Shown here piece after piece: positions 15,951 through 15,986 of a DNA stretch of 15,986 nucleotides. Origin of the DNA: Acanthaster planci. Its lineage: Eukaryota > Echinodermata > Asteroidea > Valvatida > Acanthasteridae. The position numbers and the translations under genes are program-made. The notes beneath the pieces were generated by a model. It saw only the letters and a program-made list of their open reading frames with translations. It did no database searches and was not told where the DNA came from. Position 1 is the stretch's first letter. The number at the start of each line of letters is the position of its first letter. The stretch is taken from the NCBI RefSeq assembly GCF_001949145.1, contig NW_019091489.1:566883-582868 (forward strand), given 5' to 3'.

Positions 15951-15986
15951 TTAATAGATATCTAATTCAATCAAAATTTTGCTGGT
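15951..15986 (-). CDS. C-terminal end of a second fibre/penton-like gene (partial)
   Basis: The last codons before the window edge read TSKILIELDIY and a stop (15953-15951). This matches the end of the left-copy gene (GKILIELDIF) and resembles GILLEVNIV of the neighbouring gene. It ends 4 nt before the ATG at 15946, so the right copy carries at least two such genes in tandem. The left copy has an unrelated ORF at the same place. Confidence 0.5.
   Translation of the reverse strand, partial: TSKILIELDIY

Overview
The window looks like an animal nuclear genome segment, probably a marine invertebrate. That is inference from CpG-bearing non-coding DNA, a THAP-type exon with a splice donor, and dispersed repeats. 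Two related, decayed copies of a double-stranded DNA virus-like element sit on either side of host DNA. The virus assignment rests on a packaging ATPase of the HerA/FtsK (A32-like) type followed by virion-style membrane and coiled-coil genes, and preceded by a probable double-jelly-roll major capsid gene. The broad Maverick/polinton-like, adinto-like group is the closest I can suggest; I do not recognise a named family member.

Left copy (1 to about 4000, all minus strand, right-hand end only). From right to left it holds a cysteine-ladder protein (3884-3348), an unrecognised protein (3345-2733), a small protein (2745-2526), a zinc-ribbon-like ORF (2448-2227) with a decayed tail, a long modular 'fibre/penton-like' gene (1972-909), a coiled-coil PPxY protein (890-189), and the first 61 codons of a myristoylation-type structural protein (183-1). 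Most are broken by frameshifts or stops.

Middle (about 4000-8140). Mostly host-like non-coding DNA: G-rich runs, a short TTACGCTTCGAC repeat cluster, a diverged inverted repeat (5285-5381 against 7813-7886), and a THAP-domain first exon (6124-6198) inside that inverted repeat.

Right copy (about 8147 to beyond 15986, same orientation as the left copy). A plus-strand arm carries the capsid gene, the packaging ATPase, three intact small genes (10272-10784, 10762-11166, 11192-11446) and a broken coiled-coil/membrane gene (11474-12667). It meets a minus-strand arm with the myristoylation-type protein (14155-12766), the PPxY protein (14551-14172), the fibre/penton-like gene (15946-14571) and the end of a second fibre-like gene (15986-15951). 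A strong hairpin (12686-12738) lies between the converging arms.

Reading the two copies together, the element appears to be roughly 10-11 kb, with capsid and packaging genes on one arm and virion accessory or attachment genes on the other. No DNA polymerase, integrase or protease is visible, but both outer ends are uncertain. Shared AAAACG-TATATA-type motifs directly before start codons on both arms suggest one viral promoter class. A GAGCGnAGCGAGC repeat is scattered through linker regions of several genes. The number of breaks implies old, inactive copies, although some frameshifts lie in homopolymers and could be sequence errors.
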